Source: Mageeibacillus sp. UBA1193 (GTDB lineage Bacteria > Bacillota > Clostridia > Saccharofermentanales > Saccharofermentanaceae). Taken from it: a stretch of 6,241 nt of DNA. Numbering within the stretch: the stretch's first letter is position 1; each line of letters starts with the position of its first letter. Location: NCBI GenBank assembly GCA_002310155.1, contig DBYF01000047.1, forward strand, positions 4,381 through 10,621, given 5' to 3'. The position numbers and the translations under genes were made by a program. The notes under the pieces are model-generated. The model saw only the letters and a list, made by a program, of their open reading frames with translations. It was not told where the DNA came from and did no database searches. This document shows positions 6,157 through 6,241 of this stretch, in pieces.

Positions 6157-6241
6157 AGCGGTACCCCGTGCCCCACACCGTGATGATGTGCTTCGGATTC
6201 TTCGGATCCTTCTCGATCTTCTCGCGGAGCCACTTGATGTG
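6149..6241 (-). CDS. OmpR/PhoB-family response regulator, C-terminal fragment (cut by window edge)
   Basis: Only the last 30 codons and the TAA stop are in the window; the receiver domain and most of the DNA-binding domain lie beyond the right edge. The visible protein begins HIKWLREKIEKDPKNPK and ends HIITVWGTGYRYE. This matches the end of the recognition helix and the C-terminal beta-hairpin wing of the winged-helix domain in OmpR/PhoB regulators (the usual form is H-I-x-x-L-R-x-K-I-E ... T-V-x-G-x-G-Y-x-x-E). The stop codon overlaps the kinase start by 8 bases (ATGAGTAA), so the pair forms one operon and almost certainly a cognate two-component system. Regulators of this class bind 11-bp tandem repeats, which makes the repeat at 3336-3357 a candidate target. 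Confidence 0.9.
   Translation of the reverse strand, partial: HIKWLREKIEKDPKNPKHIITVWGTGYRYE

Overview
The window looks like a stretch of a Bacillota chromosome, most likely a Clostridia-type anaerobe. The evidence is a moderate G+C content, strong purine-rich Shine-Dalgarno sites (for example AGGAGG six bases before a start), a lipoprotein with a bacterial lipobox, and protein families typical of that group. The genus cannot be fixed from the sequence. No RNA gene, CRISPR array, integrase or insertion sequence is visible.

Layout from left to right. Bases 1-70 hold a compact, palindrome-rich element just downstream of an ABC gene. Bases 71-3216 (minus strand) are a two-gene transporter operon. 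A 788-residue FtsX/MacB-type permease, built as two homologous halves, is transcribed first; its ATPase follows 20 bases later. Bases 3217-3501 form a divergent intergenic region. It contains a minus-strand promoter overlapped by two 11-bp direct repeats, a 5' leader for the permease mRNA, and two small inverted repeats in front of the next gene. Bases 3502-4746 (plus strand) encode a DUF4349-family lipoprotein with a transmembrane helix and an unusually long, charged cytoplasmic tail. Bases 4747-4815 separate convergent genes and contain a 9-bp hairpin. Bases 4816-6156 (minus strand) encode a sensor histidine kinase. It overlaps by 8 bases the 3' end of an OmpR-family response regulator, which runs off the right edge.

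Proposed working model (inference): the two-component system senses an envelope signal through a folded extracytoplasmic domain. The regulator then binds the 11-bp repeats and switches on the FtsX-type transporter. The lipoprotein, inserted in opposite orientation between the two operons, may be an accessory or co-regulated envelope protein. The parts resemble antimicrobial-peptide or envelope-stress detoxification modules, but neither kinase nor permease has the classical Bce architecture. The most informative non-coding signal is the PhoB-type operator/promoter at 3324-3357.
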